A program made the translations under genes and the position numbers. Of a stretch of DNA of 64,000 nt, positions 49,000 through 57,347 are shown in pieces (within the stretch, counting starts at the first letter, position 1; each line of letters opens with the position of its first letter). The DNA is taken from the NCBI RefSeq assembly GCF_002188465.1, contig NZ_NINW01000049.1:434001-498000 (forward strand), given 5' to 3'. Below the pieces are notes generated by a model. That model was not told the origin of the DNA, did no database searches, and saw only the letters and a program-made list of their open reading frames with translations. The stretch comes from Pigmentiphaga sp. NML080357. Lineage in GTDB: Bacteria; Pseudomonadota; Gammaproteobacteria; Burkholderiales; Burkholderiaceae_B.

Positions 49000-49814
49000 G
49001 GATTGCCGGCGGGAGCGGTGTCCGCCGGCGGGTTCATCATGCTGAAATCGCGCGTGAATCCCACCAGGTGCTGGCCGCCGTCCACCAGCACCGTGGTGCC
49101 GGTGATCGAGCGGTTCTGCACCGCGAACAGGACCGCGTGCGCAACGTCTTCGGGATGGCTGGCATGGCCCAGCGGCGCCATGGCGTGGGTGCGGGCGAAT
49201 TGCTGCGGCGTCTGCAGGTGGCTGATCATCGTCAACCCCGGCGCCACGCCCACCACCCGCACGGCCGGCGCCAGCGCCTGCGCCAGCATGGTCGTGGCCG
49301 CTTCCAGCGCGGCCTTGCTCAGGGTGTAGGAAAAGAAGTCGGGATTGTAGTTCCAGAGCTTCTGATCCAGCAGGTTGACCACCACCCCGCGCGCCTGCGG
49401 ATCGCGGGCGGCGACCGCCGTGGCCAGTTCGCGCGCCAGCACCACGGGCGCCACGAGGTTGGGCAGCATGTGGGCCTGCAGCATGCCGGCGTCGAACGTG
49501 CGCGCATCGTCGTACTCGAAGGTCGAGGCGTTGTTCACCACGGCGTCGATGCGGCCGAAGCGGGCCGTCACGGCCGGCACCAGGGCCGCCAGCGCGGTCT
49601 GGTCGGAGAGGTCGCAGGCGAAGCTTTCGGCCTCGGCGCCCAGCCCGTGCAGCATGGCGCAGGTTTCCTGCGCGGCGTCGCGCGAGGTGGCATAGTGCAC
49701 CGCCACGTTCCAGCCGGCGCGCGCCAGGGCGAGCGCGATCTCGCGGCCGATGCGCCGGGCGGCGCCGGTGACGAGCGCGACGGGACGGGAGGAGCTGGGG
49801 CTCGTTTCGCTCAT
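48996..49814 (-). CDS. Short-chain dehydrogenase, pteridine reductase/FolM-like
   Basis: A 272-residue SDR. The cofactor motif reads VTGAARRIGREIALAL, with the TG-x3-R-x-G form of pteridine reductases (PTR1/FolM) rather than TG-x3-G-x-G; the arginine favours NADPH. NNAS near residue 106 and Y-x3-K in FFSYTLSKAALEAA near 165 are the structural and catalytic motifs. The ATG at 49814 is chosen because it gives a normal N-terminus; the frame is open a little upstream. Its overlap with folB supports a dihydrofolate/dihydromonapterin reductase role. It diverges from the MidA-like gene. Confidence 0.88.
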   Translation of the reverse strand: MSETSPSSSRPVALVTGAARRIGREIALALARAGWNVAVHYATSRDAAQETCAMLHGLGAEAESFACDLSDQTALAALVPAVTARFGRIDAVVNNASTFEYDDARTFDAGMLQAHMLPNLVAPVVLARELATAVAARDPQARGVVVNLLDQKLWNYNPDFFSYTLSKAALEAATTMLAQALAPAVRVVGVAPGLTMISHLQTPQQFARTHAMAPLGHASHPEDVAHAVLFAVQNRSITGTTVLVDGGQHLVGFTRDFSMMNPPADTAPAGNP

Positions 49815-49915
49815 GGCGGCACGAAATCCGGGTCGAACGGCAAAGACCACAAGTTTAGCAAGGCCCGGCCGCCGCAAGCCCGGACGGCGCCCCGGAACGT
49901 GGGAAAATCCGTTTC

Positions 49916-51073
49916 ATGACGAATCTTCCCGAACTGGATCCCGTTTCCGAGGCGCATTCCCGGCGCGTCGCCCGTTACATTGCCGACGAAATCCGCGCGG
50001 CGGGCGGCTGGCTGCCGTTCGACCGCTGGATGTCGCTGGCCCTGTATGCCCCCGGCCTGGGCTACTACGCCGCCGGCAGCCAGAAGCTGGCGGCGGGCGG
50101 GGCCGCGCCCGCGGGCGATTTCGTCACCGCTCCTGAACTGACCCCCCTTTTCGCGCGCACCCTCGCGCGCCAGGTGGCGCAGGTGCTGGAGGCCTGCGGC
50201 GGGACCGAGATCCTGGAGTTCGGCGCCGGCACCGGCGCGCTGGCCGAAGGGCTGCTGGCGGCGCTCGACGAGGCGGGCGTGCGGGCTTCCTATCGCATCG
50301 TCGAGGTCTCGGCCGACTTGCGCGAGCGACAGCGCCGCCGTCTGGCCGCCCATGGCGACCGGGTCCGCTGGCTCGATGCGCTGCCCGAGTCGTTCACCGG
50401 CTGCGTGGTGGGCAACGAAGTGCTCGACGCGATGCCGGTGCGCCTGTTCCGCTGGGCCGAGACCGGCTTGCAGGAGCGCGGCGTCGCGCTCGCGGGCGAA
50501 GGCGGCTTCGCCTGGGAAGACCGGCCCGCCCCGCCGGACCTGGCCGACGCGGTGTCGGCCCGCATGCCGGCGCTGCCGGGTTACGTCTCGGAAATCAACC
50601 TGCAGGCCGAGGCCTTCATGCGCGGCATGGGAAGTTGGCTGAAGGCCGGCGCGGCGCTACTGGTGGACTACGGCTTCGTGCGCGGGGAGTACTACCATCC
50701 GCAGCGCGTGGAAGGCACGCTGATGTGCCACCTGCGGCACGTCGCCCACGCCGATCCGCTGATTGCCGTGGGTGTGCAGGACATCACCGCGCACGTGGAC
50801 TTCACCGCGATGGCGGAGGCCGCGGTCGATGGCGGGCTGGACGTGCTCGGCTACACCTCCCAGGCCGGATTCCTGATGAACGCCGGCCTGATGGACCTGC
50901 TGGCCGGGTTCGACCCCGCCGATGCGCCGGCCTACGCGCGCGCGGTGGCGCCGGTACAGAAACTGCTGTCGCCGGCCGAGATGGGCGAGCTGTTCAAGGT
51001 GCTGGCCGTCGGCCGCGGCATCGCGCAGCCGCTGACCGGATTCAGCCGCGGGGACCGGAGCCACTCGCTGTAG
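49916..51073 (+). CDS. MidA/NDUFAF7-family SAM-dependent protein methyltransferase
   Basis: A 385-residue class I methyltransferase of COG1565, whose mitochondrial relative NDUFAF7 methylates an arginine of complex I subunit NDUFS2. The N-terminal FDRWMSLALYAPGLGYYAAG (about 38-57) and SAM motif ILEFGAGTGALAEGLL near 98 are the family markers. VVGNEVLDAMPVRLFRW near 163 and LLVDYGFVRGEYYHP near 250 follow. The frame overlaps the convergent CitE-like gene by 32 bases at its 3' end. Complex I assembly is a reasonable guess for its function; a local complex-I-like link is the NDUFA9-like epimerase at 56 kb. Confidence 0.9.
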   Translation: MTNLPELDPVSEAHSRRVARYIADEIRAAGGWLPFDRWMSLALYAPGLGYYAAGSQKLAAGGAAPAGDFVTAPELTPLFARTLARQVAQVLEACGGTEILEFGAGTGALAEGLLAALDEAGVRASYRIVEVSADLRERQRRRLAAHGDRVRWLDALPESFTGCVVGNEVLDAMPVRLFRWAETGLQERGVALAGEGGFAWEDRPAPPDLADAVSARMPALPGYVSEINLQAEAFMRGMGSWLKAGAALLVDYGFVRGEYYHPQRVEGTLMCHLRHVAHADPLIAVGVQDITAHVDFTAMAEAAVDGGLDVLGYTSQAGFLMNAGLMDLLAGFDPADAPAYARAVAPVQKLLSPAEMGELFKVLAVGRGIAQPLTGFSRGDRSHSL

Positions 51074-51944
51074 GGTCATCATCGTCGGCCAGGCCCAGGC
51101 GGCGGGCCGTCTCCATGACGGCGCCGGCGCGGCGGATGAAGGGCGCGTCCACCATGCGGTCGTCCACGGTGAAGGCGCCCCGGCCGGCTCGTGCTGCTTC
51201 CCGTTCCGCCTGCAGCACCCGTGCCGCGTGCCGGATCTCGTCGTCGGTGGGGCGAAACGTGTCGTTGGCCGCGGCCACCTGGCTGGGATGGATGCAGCTC
51301 TTGCCCACGTAGCCGAGCCGCCTGGCCATTCGCGCTTCGGCCAGGAAACCCTCGCGATCCGCGAGGTCGGCATAGGCGCCGTCGCACGCCCACACGCCCG
51401 CGCGGCCGGCGGCCAGCCGTATGGACAGGAGGACGTGGTGGACGGCGGCGGCATCGCGGCGGTCCACGCCCAGGTCCTCGAAAAGATCGCCCAGCCCGAC
51501 CTGAAGGCCGGCCACGCGCGGATGGGCGCCGGCCAGTTCCGCGGCGCACGCCAGCGCCTCGGGCGTTTCGATATTGACCAGAATGCCTATCGGCCGGACG
51601 ATGCCCCGCTCCCGCTCGAGTCTATCCAACTGCCGGGCGGCGGCCTGAATGGCGCGGGGCGATTCGGCCTTGGGCAGGTTGAGCAGATCCAGGGCGGGCT
51701 GCGCCACCGCATCCAGGTCGGCGCCGAAATGCGGCGTCTCCCAGGCGTTGACGCGCACGACCATGAGCTTGCCGTCGCCGCCTGCCCGCGATGCGAGGAA
51801 TCCGGCGACGGCGTCGCGCGCTTCGTGCTTGCGCGCCTGCGGCACGGCGTCTTCCAGGTCGAACGAGAGCGCGTCGGCGTCGCTGGCCAGCGCCTTGGCG
51901 AATAGCTCGGGCCGGGAGCCCGGTACGAAAAGCTTGCTGCGCAT
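51042..51944 (-). CDS. HpcH/HpaI (CitE-like) CoA-ester lyase
   Basis: A 300-residue lyase of the same family as the gene at 1264 but from a different subgroup. Motifs are SKLFVPGSRPELF (3-15), FDLEDAVPQARK (28-39), VVRVNAWETPHF near 62, the metal glutamate in LVNIETPEAL near 128, GLGDLFEDLGV near 151 and VDDRMVDAPF near 266. It is last of a minus-strand run Bug-CaiB-CitE (3-base gap to CaiB) and its tail overlaps the MidA-like gene. No hydratase is in this run, so the substrate may enter already as a 3-hydroxy- or 3-methylmalyl-type acid. Confidence 0.88.
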   Translation of the reverse strand: MRSKLFVPGSRPELFAKALASDADALSFDLEDAVPQARKHEARDAVAGFLASRAGGDGKLMVVRVNAWETPHFGADLDAVAQPALDLLNLPKAESPRAIQAAARQLDRLERERGIVRPIGILVNIETPEALACAAELAGAHPRVAGLQVGLGDLFEDLGVDRRDAAAVHHVLLSIRLAAGRAGVWACDGAYADLADREGFLAEARMARRLGYVGKSCIHPSQVAAANDTFRPTDDEIRHAARVLQAEREAARAGRGAFTVDDRMVDAPFIRRAGAVMETARRLGLADDDDPTASGSGPRG

Positions 51945-51947
51945 GCG

Positions 51948-53210
51948 TCATTCCTTGGCGGATGGGCCGGGCCGGGGGCCTGCCCCTGCCTGGTGCACGG
52001 CGCCTTCCTGCAGCAGCGCACGATAGCGCTGGTCGTCCACGCCCAGCGCGGCGAGCACTTCGCGGTTGTGCTGGCCGATGGCCGGCGCGGGAGCGCGGAT
52101 CGCGCCGGGCGTGCCGCTCATGCGCGGCACCACGTGATGCATGGGAAACGACCCCATGTCCGGGTCGGGGTAGTCGGCGAGGATCTCGCGGTCGATGAAG
52201 TGTGGATCGTCCACGATCTGCGAGATGTCGTAGATGGGGCCGATGGTGACCTGCGCTTCTTCGAAGAAGCGGACGTTCTCGGCCTGCGTGCGCTGCGCGA
52301 TGAAGGCGCCGATGATGGCGTCGAGCTCTTCGGCGTGGCGCACGCGGCCGGCATTGGTGCGGTAGCGGGGATCTTCGACGAGGTCGGGCCGGCCGATGGA
52401 CACGAACAGGCGCTCTGCCATCTTCTGCGTGGAGGCCGACAGGCCCACATAGAGACCGTCCTTGCAGCGATACGCGTTGCGCGGCCCCGAGTTGGTGGAG
52501 CGGCTGCCGGTACGCGGCTTGACGCGTCCCGTCAGGCGGTAATTGGCCGCCTGCGGACCCAGGACCGCGAACAGGGGATCGAGCAGGGGCAGGTCGATCA
52601 CTTGTCCGCGCCCGCCGTTGACCTCGACCTCGCGCAACGCGATCAGCAGTCCCGCCGCGCCGTACAGCCCGGCCACCGTGTCGGCCAGGTACATGGGCGG
52701 CAGCACCGGTTCGCGGTCGGCGAAGCCGTTCATCGCCGCGAACCCCGAGATGCCTTCGACCAGCGTGCCGAAGCCGGGCCGGCCGCGATACGGCCCGGTC
52801 TGGCCCCAGCCCGAGATGCGCACCACGACCAGGCGCGGATTGCGTGCCAGCAGCACGTCGGGCGCGAGCCCCATGGCCTCCAGTACGCCCGGCTTGAAGC
52901 TCTCGACCAGCACCGCGGCCGACGCCGCCAGCTCCAGCAGCAGCTCGCGCGCCGCCGGCTGGCGCAGGTCCAGGCCCAGGCTTTTCTTGTTGCGCGCGTA
53001 CAGCTTCCAGTTGGTGTCCACGTCCTGGGTGCGCCAGGCGCGCAGCGTGTCGCCGTCCGGGCTTTCCACCTTGACCACGTCGGCGCCGAAGTCCGCCAGC
53101 ACCTGGGTGAGCGTATTGCCCGCCACCAGCCGCGACAGGTCCAGGATGCGGACGCCCGCCAGCGGGCCGCCCGCGCCCGATTCGTAACCGCGTTGCTTCA
53201 ACGATGCCAT
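51948..53210 (-). CDS. CaiB/BaiF family (class III) CoA-transferase
   Basis: A 420-residue CoA-transferase. GVRILDLSRLVAGNTL (19-34) and GADVVKVESPDGDTLR open the fold; the likely catalytic Asp177 is in MYLADTVAGLYGA, and ISGWGQTGPYRGRPGFG and GPIYDISQIVDDPHF are family stretches. The C-terminal 20 residues (GAGPRPGPSAKE) are a loose tail. The ATG shares one base with the upstream Bug stop (TGATG), so translation is coupled. With CitE downstream it likely activates an imported hydroxy-dicarboxylate such as citramalate or methylmalate; that is inference. Confidence 0.92.
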   Translation of the reverse strand: MASLKQRGYESGAGGPLAGVRILDLSRLVAGNTLTQVLADFGADVVKVESPDGDTLRAWRTQDVDTNWKLYARNKKSLGLDLRQPAARELLLELAASAAVLVESFKPGVLEAMGLAPDVLLARNPRLVVVRISGWGQTGPYRGRPGFGTLVEGISGFAAMNGFADREPVLPPMYLADTVAGLYGAAGLLIALREVEVNGGRGQVIDLPLLDPLFAVLGPQAANYRLTGRVKPRTGSRSTNSGPRNAYRCKDGLYVGLSASTQKMAERLFVSIGRPDLVEDPRYRTNAGRVRHAEELDAIIGAFIAQRTQAENVRFFEEAQVTIGPIYDISQIVDDPHFIDREILADYPDPDMGSFPMHHVVPRMSGTPGAIRAPAPAIGQHNREVLAALGVDDQRYRALLQEGAVHQAGAGPRPGPSAKE

Positions 53211-54220
53211 CAGTCCGCCTTGATGTTCGCCTGCCGGGCGATGCGCCGCCATTGCTCGATGTCGCCCCGCAACTGGGCGCCGAATGCGTCCGGGGTCTTG
53301 GGGTCGGGTTCCGCGCCTTCGCGCAGCAGCAGGTCCTTGATCTCGTCCTGTCCCAGGATACGGTTGATCTCGGTGTTCAGGCGAGCCACGACGGGCGCGG
53401 GCGTGCCGGCGGGCGCCAGGATGCCCCACCACAGGCCCGACTCGTAGCCGGGCGCGCCGTTGGCCGCCAGCGGCGCCAGCCCCGGCGCGACAGCGGAGGG
53501 CGTGGCGCTGGTCACGCCCAGCGCGCGCACTTTGCCTGCCTTGACGGTGGGCAGGATGGACGGGCCGCTGGCGATCAGCACCTGGATGTGTCCGCCGATC
53601 AAGTCGTTGATGGCCGGCGCCATGCCCTTGTACGGTACATGCGCCATCTGTACGCCCGCGACCTGCGCGTACTGGTGAGTGGCGAAGTGATTGATGCTGC
53701 CCACGCCCGAACTGGCGTAGTTCAGCTTGTCCGGCTGGCTTTTCGCCAGCGCGAGCAGATCCTGAGGCGTCTTGACGGGCAGGTCGTTGTTCACCGTCAG
53801 GATCATCGGACCCTTGGCGACCATGGCGACCGGTGCGAACGCATGCACCGAATCGAACGGCAGGTTGGTGTGGATGGCCGCGTTGGTGGTGTAGGTGGAC
53901 GACACGAACAGCAGCGTGTAGCCGTCCGGCTGGGCGCGCGCCGCCAGCCCCGCGCCCACGCTGCCGCCCGCGCCGGCCTTGTTGTCCACCACCACGGGCT
54001 GGCCCAGCGCGTCGCCCAGGCGCTTGCCGATCGCTCGGGCGAACACGTCGTTGGAGCCGCCGGGCGGGTTGGGCACGATCAGCGTGACCGGGCGGGAGGG
54101 AAAGGCTTCCAGGGCCAGGACTTGCGCCGGTCCGGCGCAGGCCAGTATCGCGGCCACGCAGACGGCGCGGCGGCCGGGACGGAAGAGCGGCAAGGCAGGG
54201 GCGGGCGGCAAGGTATTCAC
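53210..54220 (-). CDS. Bug/TctC-family periplasmic solute-binding protein
   Basis: A 336-residue binding protein; the signal peptide runs to about residue 36 (GPAQVLALEA). The ligand loop reads PNPPGGSNDVFAR, the second motif VPYKGMAPAI. The ATG at 54220 has a GGAGA ribosome site. It heads the Bug-CaiB-CitE run and diverges from a LysR gene 92 bases away, which is the expected regulator. Confidence 0.9.
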   Translation of the reverse strand: MNTLPPAPALPLFRPGRRAVCVAAILACAGPAQVLALEAFPSRPVTLIVPNPPGGSNDVFARAIGKRLGDALGQPVVVDNKAGAGGSVGAGLAARAQPDGYTLLFVSSTYTTNAAIHTNLPFDSVHAFAPVAMVAKGPMILTVNNDLPVKTPQDLLALAKSQPDKLNYASSGVGSINHFATHQYAQVAGVQMAHVPYKGMAPAINDLIGGHIQVLIASGPSILPTVKAGKVRALGVTSATPSAVAPGLAPLAANGAPGYESGLWWGILAPAGTPAPVVARLNTEINRILGQDEIKDLLLREGAEPDPKTPDAFGAQLRGDIEQWRRIARQANIKAD

Positions 54221-54312
54221 GAATGTCTCCTGTCATGGTTATCCGACGGATTCTAGACACTCGATAAACTACGAAAAGCGATTTTTCGTGATACGAGAGT
54301 TTAGGAAATCTA
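54221..54312. promoter_or_regulatory. Divergent Bug/LysR gap with a 7-bp dyad
   Basis: ACGAAAA-GCGAT-TTTTCGT at 54271-54289 is a perfect inverted repeat with a 5-base centre in this 92-base AT-rich gap; partly complementary ACTCGATA/ATACGAGAGT flank it. The LysR protein encoded 23 bases away probably binds here. The spacing to the Bug gene suits an activator site. Confidence 0.5.
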
Positions 54313-55200
54313 ATGAAACTGGAATTCCTGCAAACCCTTTGCGCCGTCCTGCGGCGGGGCACTTTCGCGGCCGCGGCCGAGGAGGTGAGCCTGACCCCGG
54401 GCGCGGTCAGCCAGCACATCAAGTACCTTGAGCAGCATTTCGGCCAGCCCCTGTTCGACAGGGCGGCGCGCCAGGCCCGGCCCACGCCGTTCGCCCACGA
54501 GCTGGCGGCGCTGGTCCAGGGGACGCTCGAATCGCTCGAAGCGCTGCGCGCGCGGCGCCAGACCCGCGTGTCGGGCAAGGTGACGCTGGGCACCATCGAC
54601 TCGATCCAGGCCACGCTGCTGCCCATGGCGATGAAGGCGCTGCAATCGGACTATCCCGAACTGGACGTGCACCTGGCCCGGGGCCGGTCCGAGCGCCTGC
54701 TGGGCGAATTGCGGGATGGCGCGATCGACGCCGCGGTGCTGGTCAAGCCGCAGTCGGGCGGATCGAGCCGGCTCTACTGGCAGACGCTGATGCACGAGAC
54801 CATGGTGCTGGTAGCGCCGCCGGACGCGCGGGGCGACACGGTCGAGCAGTTGCTGCGCGGCCACGACTGGATACGCTTCGACAAGACCTCCACCGGCGGC
54901 CGTATAGCCGCGCAATACGTGCGCCGCCTGCATCCGCGCATGAAAAGCCGCATCGATCTGCTGTCCAGCCACGCCATCATCGCGATGGTCTCGGCGGGGC
55001 TGGGGGTCTCCATCATTCCGCAGCCCTACGATCCGTTGCGCAAGGCCTATCGCTTCCGCGAACTGCCATTGGGGCGGAACGGGCCGCGGCGCCAGATCGC
55101 CTTCGTCTGCCGCCGCGCGGACGTCGACAAGCCGGCGCTGGGCGTGTTGAGGGCGGTGTTCGAGCAGGTGGCGGCCAGGGCCAAGGACGGCGGCGCCTAG
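54313..55200 (+). CDS. LysR-family transcriptional regulator
   Basis: A 295-residue regulator. The winged helix is at residues 1-60 (FLQTLCAVLRRGTFAAAAEEVSL, VSQHIKYLEQHFGQPLFDR). The effector domain starts near 88 (SGKVTLGTIDSIQATLLPMAMKAL) and includes ELRDGAIDAAVLVKP; near the end MVSAGLGVSIIPQP is the usual second-lobe motif. It diverges from the Bug-CaiB-CitE run and is its probable activator. The ribosome site is weak (TTTAGGAAAT). It ends 8 bases before the convergent cca stop. Confidence 0.92.
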   Translation: MKLEFLQTLCAVLRRGTFAAAAEEVSLTPGAVSQHIKYLEQHFGQPLFDRAARQARPTPFAHELAALVQGTLESLEALRARRQTRVSGKVTLGTIDSIQATLLPMAMKALQSDYPELDVHLARGRSERLLGELRDGAIDAAVLVKPQSGGSSRLYWQTLMHETMVLVAPPDARGDTVEQLLRGHDWIRFDKTSTGGRIAAQYVRRLHPRMKSRIDLLSSHAIIAMVSAGLGVSIIPQPYDPLRKAYRFRELPLGRNGPRRQIAFVCRRADVDKPALGVLRAVFEQVAARAKDGGA

Positions 55201-55208
55201 GCCGGGCG

Positions 55209-56369
55209 TCAGGCCCCGTCCGTCTTTACCGCCGGCGCCAGGGCGGCCAGCCGGGCCGCCCGAACCGCTTCGCGTATGCCCGAAGGCTGGCCGGCGTACC
55301 GGGCGGCGACGGCGCCGGCGTCCACCGCCTTGACCGTGTCGCGCCATGCCGCCCACCGCGCCGCATCCACCGGCATCCGCTGCCGCGCGGCTTCCAGCAG
55401 CTGGTCGAAGCGCTCCGGCTTGCGCAGGGCATCCGTATGTTCCAGCAGGGCCAGCACGCGCACAGGATCCCGGCCAACGCCCGGCAGGTCGGCCAGGACC
55501 CGCTGCAGCAGGCGCGCCATGTCGTTGCAGTCGTTCGAGGCCCGCAGGCGCTTGCCCAGCGCCGCCGGGTCGGCGCTGTCCGAGCACAGCAGCGCGTAGC
55601 GCGAGGCCAGCGGCAGGCCTGCGTCCGCAGCCTGGTCCAGCACGGCAAGCAGGCCGTCGTCCATCGCCAGTCCCGGCGCGACGCGCGGCAGCGCCTCGGT
55701 ATCGGCCAGGACCCGCAGCATGCGGGAAGGCCGCTCCTGCATCAATCCCCGCGACAGCTCGCGCCAGACGCGTTCGGGCACCAGGGCGTCGACCTCGCCT
55801 TCCGCGACCATGCGGCGGCACAGTTCCAGGGTCTCCGGCGCCACCTCGAAGTCATGGAAACGCGCCGCGAAGCGCGCCAGCCGCAGGATGCGGACGGGAT
55901 CCTCGGCAAAGGCCGGCCCGACGTGCCGGAAGCGCCGGGCGCGCAGATCGGCCTCGCCTCCGTAGGGATCGATCAGGCGACCGTCGGGCGCCTGGGCGAT
56001 GGCGTTGATGGTGAGGTCGCGCCGACCGAGGTCGTCCTCGAGCGTCACGTCGGGGCCGGTATGGAAGGTAAACCCTTTGTAGCCGCGGCCCGACTTGCGC
56101 TCGGTGCGGGCGAGCGCGTATTCCTCGCGGGTGACGGGATGCAGGAATACGGGGAAGTCGCCGCCGACGGGCACGAAACCACGTTCCGACATCTGTTCAG
56201 GCGTGGCGCCGACCACCACCCAGTCGCGATCGCCCGCTGGCAGTCCGAGCAGCGCATCGCGCACGGCGCCGCCCACGACGAAGACCGCGAGGCCCTCGGT
56301 GGCGGGGTCCGCCTCGCCCGCGGGCCGCGGCCCGCCGGGAAGCGCAGGCGCGCGGTCAGCGCCGGCCAT
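55209..56369 (-). CDS. cca: CCA tRNA nucleotidyltransferase
   Basis: A 386-residue class II enzyme that adds or repairs the 3' CCA of tRNAs. The nucleotidyltransferase motif is [24 protein letters not shown] (about residues 31-54) with the Asp pair, followed by [10 protein letters not shown] near 115 and [18 protein letters not shown] near 146. The N-terminal 28 residues before the fold are extra compared with E. coli (which starts almost at the GG motif). The only good ATG, 56369, lies inside the last codons of the epimerase gene (14-base overlap), so the extension may be real or an unusual start may lie inside. No HD phosphohydrolase domain is visible; it is the short form. Confidence 0.92.
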   Translation of the reverse strand: MAGADRAPALPGGPRPAGEADPATEGLAVFVVGGAVRDALLGLPAGDRDWVVVGATPEQMSERGFVPVGGDFPVFLHPVTREEYALARTERKSGRGYKGFTFHTGPDVTLEDDLGRRDLTINAIAQAPDGRLIDPYGGEADLRARRFRHVGPAFAEDPVRILRLARFAARFHDFEVAPETLELCRRMVAEGEVDALVPERVWRELSRGLMQERPSRMLRVLADTEALPRVAPGLAMDDGLLAVLDQAADAGLPLASRYALLCSDSADPAALGKRLRASNDCNDMARLLQRVLADLPGVGRDPVRVLALLEHTDALRKPERFDQLLEAARQRMPVDAARWAAWRDTVKAVDAGAVAARYAGQPSGIREAVRAARLAALAPAVKTDGA

Positions 56370-57333
56370 GGCGCATGCGGAAGAGGTCGAAGCGGGTGTG
56401 TTCTTTCCGCCCCAGGTAGTCGGGCGCAAGCGCTTCCAGCGACGCGGGATGGACGCCCAGCTCGGGCGCCAGCGGCGTCTCGAGCACGTTGTCCCGCTGC
56501 AGCGAGTCGAGGTTGTCGCGCGAGATCAACGGTTCGCCCGGCAGCATTTCCATGCCGGCCGCCTGCAGCTTGCCCAGCCCCATGGGGAGCGGCAGCACGC
56601 GGCGGGGATGGCCGCTCCAGGCGGCGGCTTTTTCGATCAGCTCGCGCAGCGTATAGGCCTGCGGACCGGCTATGGGATAGGTCTTGCCGTAGGTCCGGTG
56701 GTCGTCGAGCGCGTTGGCCATGGCCTCCGTGACGTCACCGACGTAGATGGGTTGCAGGCGCGAGGAGCTGCCCGCCACCGGCAGCACCGGGAAGCAGCGG
56801 GCCAGCGACGCGAAGGTATTGAGGAAGCGATCGTCCGGACCGAACACCACCGATGGCCGGAAAACCGTCAGCGCACCGTCGGGCCAGGCATCGAATACAC
56901 GCCGGACGGCGGCTTCGCCGTCGCCCTTGGAGCGCTGGTACATGCTGGCGCCGTGCGAGTCGGCGCCCAGCGCGCTCATGTGGATGAGCCGCGTGACGCC
57001 CTGGGCCACGCAGGCGCGCGCGATGCGCTCGGGGAGATCGACGTGCAGCTTGCGGAAAGTCTTTCCATACGGGGTGCCCCGGTCCCCGTGCAGCACGCCG
57101 ATAAGGTTGATGACCGCATCCTGTCCCCTTACCAGGCGCGCGAGCGCGGCATCGTCGAACAGGTCGGCCAGGACGATGTCCACCGTGGGCAGCGGCAGCA
57201 GGTGGCGGGCGTTCATGTAGCGGCGGGTGGGAACCAGCAGCTTGCGGCCCTGGGCTGCAAGACGCGCCACCAGGTGGCTGCCTATGAAGCCCGAACCGCC
57301 TAGCACGAGTATGCGCGGGTAGATCATGGTCAT
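56356..57333 (-). CDS. NDUFA9-like NAD(P)-binding epimerase-fold protein
   Basis: A 325-residue extended-SDR protein. The cofactor loop is [18 protein letters not shown] (about 8-25); the YQRSK segment near 134 has Tyr-x3-Lys, and [17 protein letters not shown] follows near 155. This group (complex I NDUFA9 subunit family, often annotated as such in bacteria) binds NADPH and is linked in mitochondria to complex I stability; the bacterial role is not settled. It lies 14 bases downstream of the lytic transglycosylase gene and overlaps cca. Confidence 0.88.
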   Translation of the reverse strand: MTMIYPRILVLGGSGFIGSHLVARLAAQGRKLLVPTRRYMNARHLLPLPTVDIVLADLFDDAALARLVRGQDAVINLIGVLHGDRGTPYGKTFRKLHVDLPERIARACVAQGVTRLIHMSALGADSHGASMYQRSKGDGEAAVRRVFDAWPDGALTVFRPSVVFGPDDRFLNTFASLARCFPVLPVAGSSSRLQPIYVGDVTEAMANALDDHRTYGKTYPIAGPQAYTLRELIEKAAAWSGHPRRVLPLPMGLGKLQAAGMEMLPGEPLISRDNLDSLQRDNVLETPLAPELGVHPASLEALAPDYLGRKEHTRFDLFRMRHGRR

Positions 57334-57347
57334 GGCGTTGTACTTCC

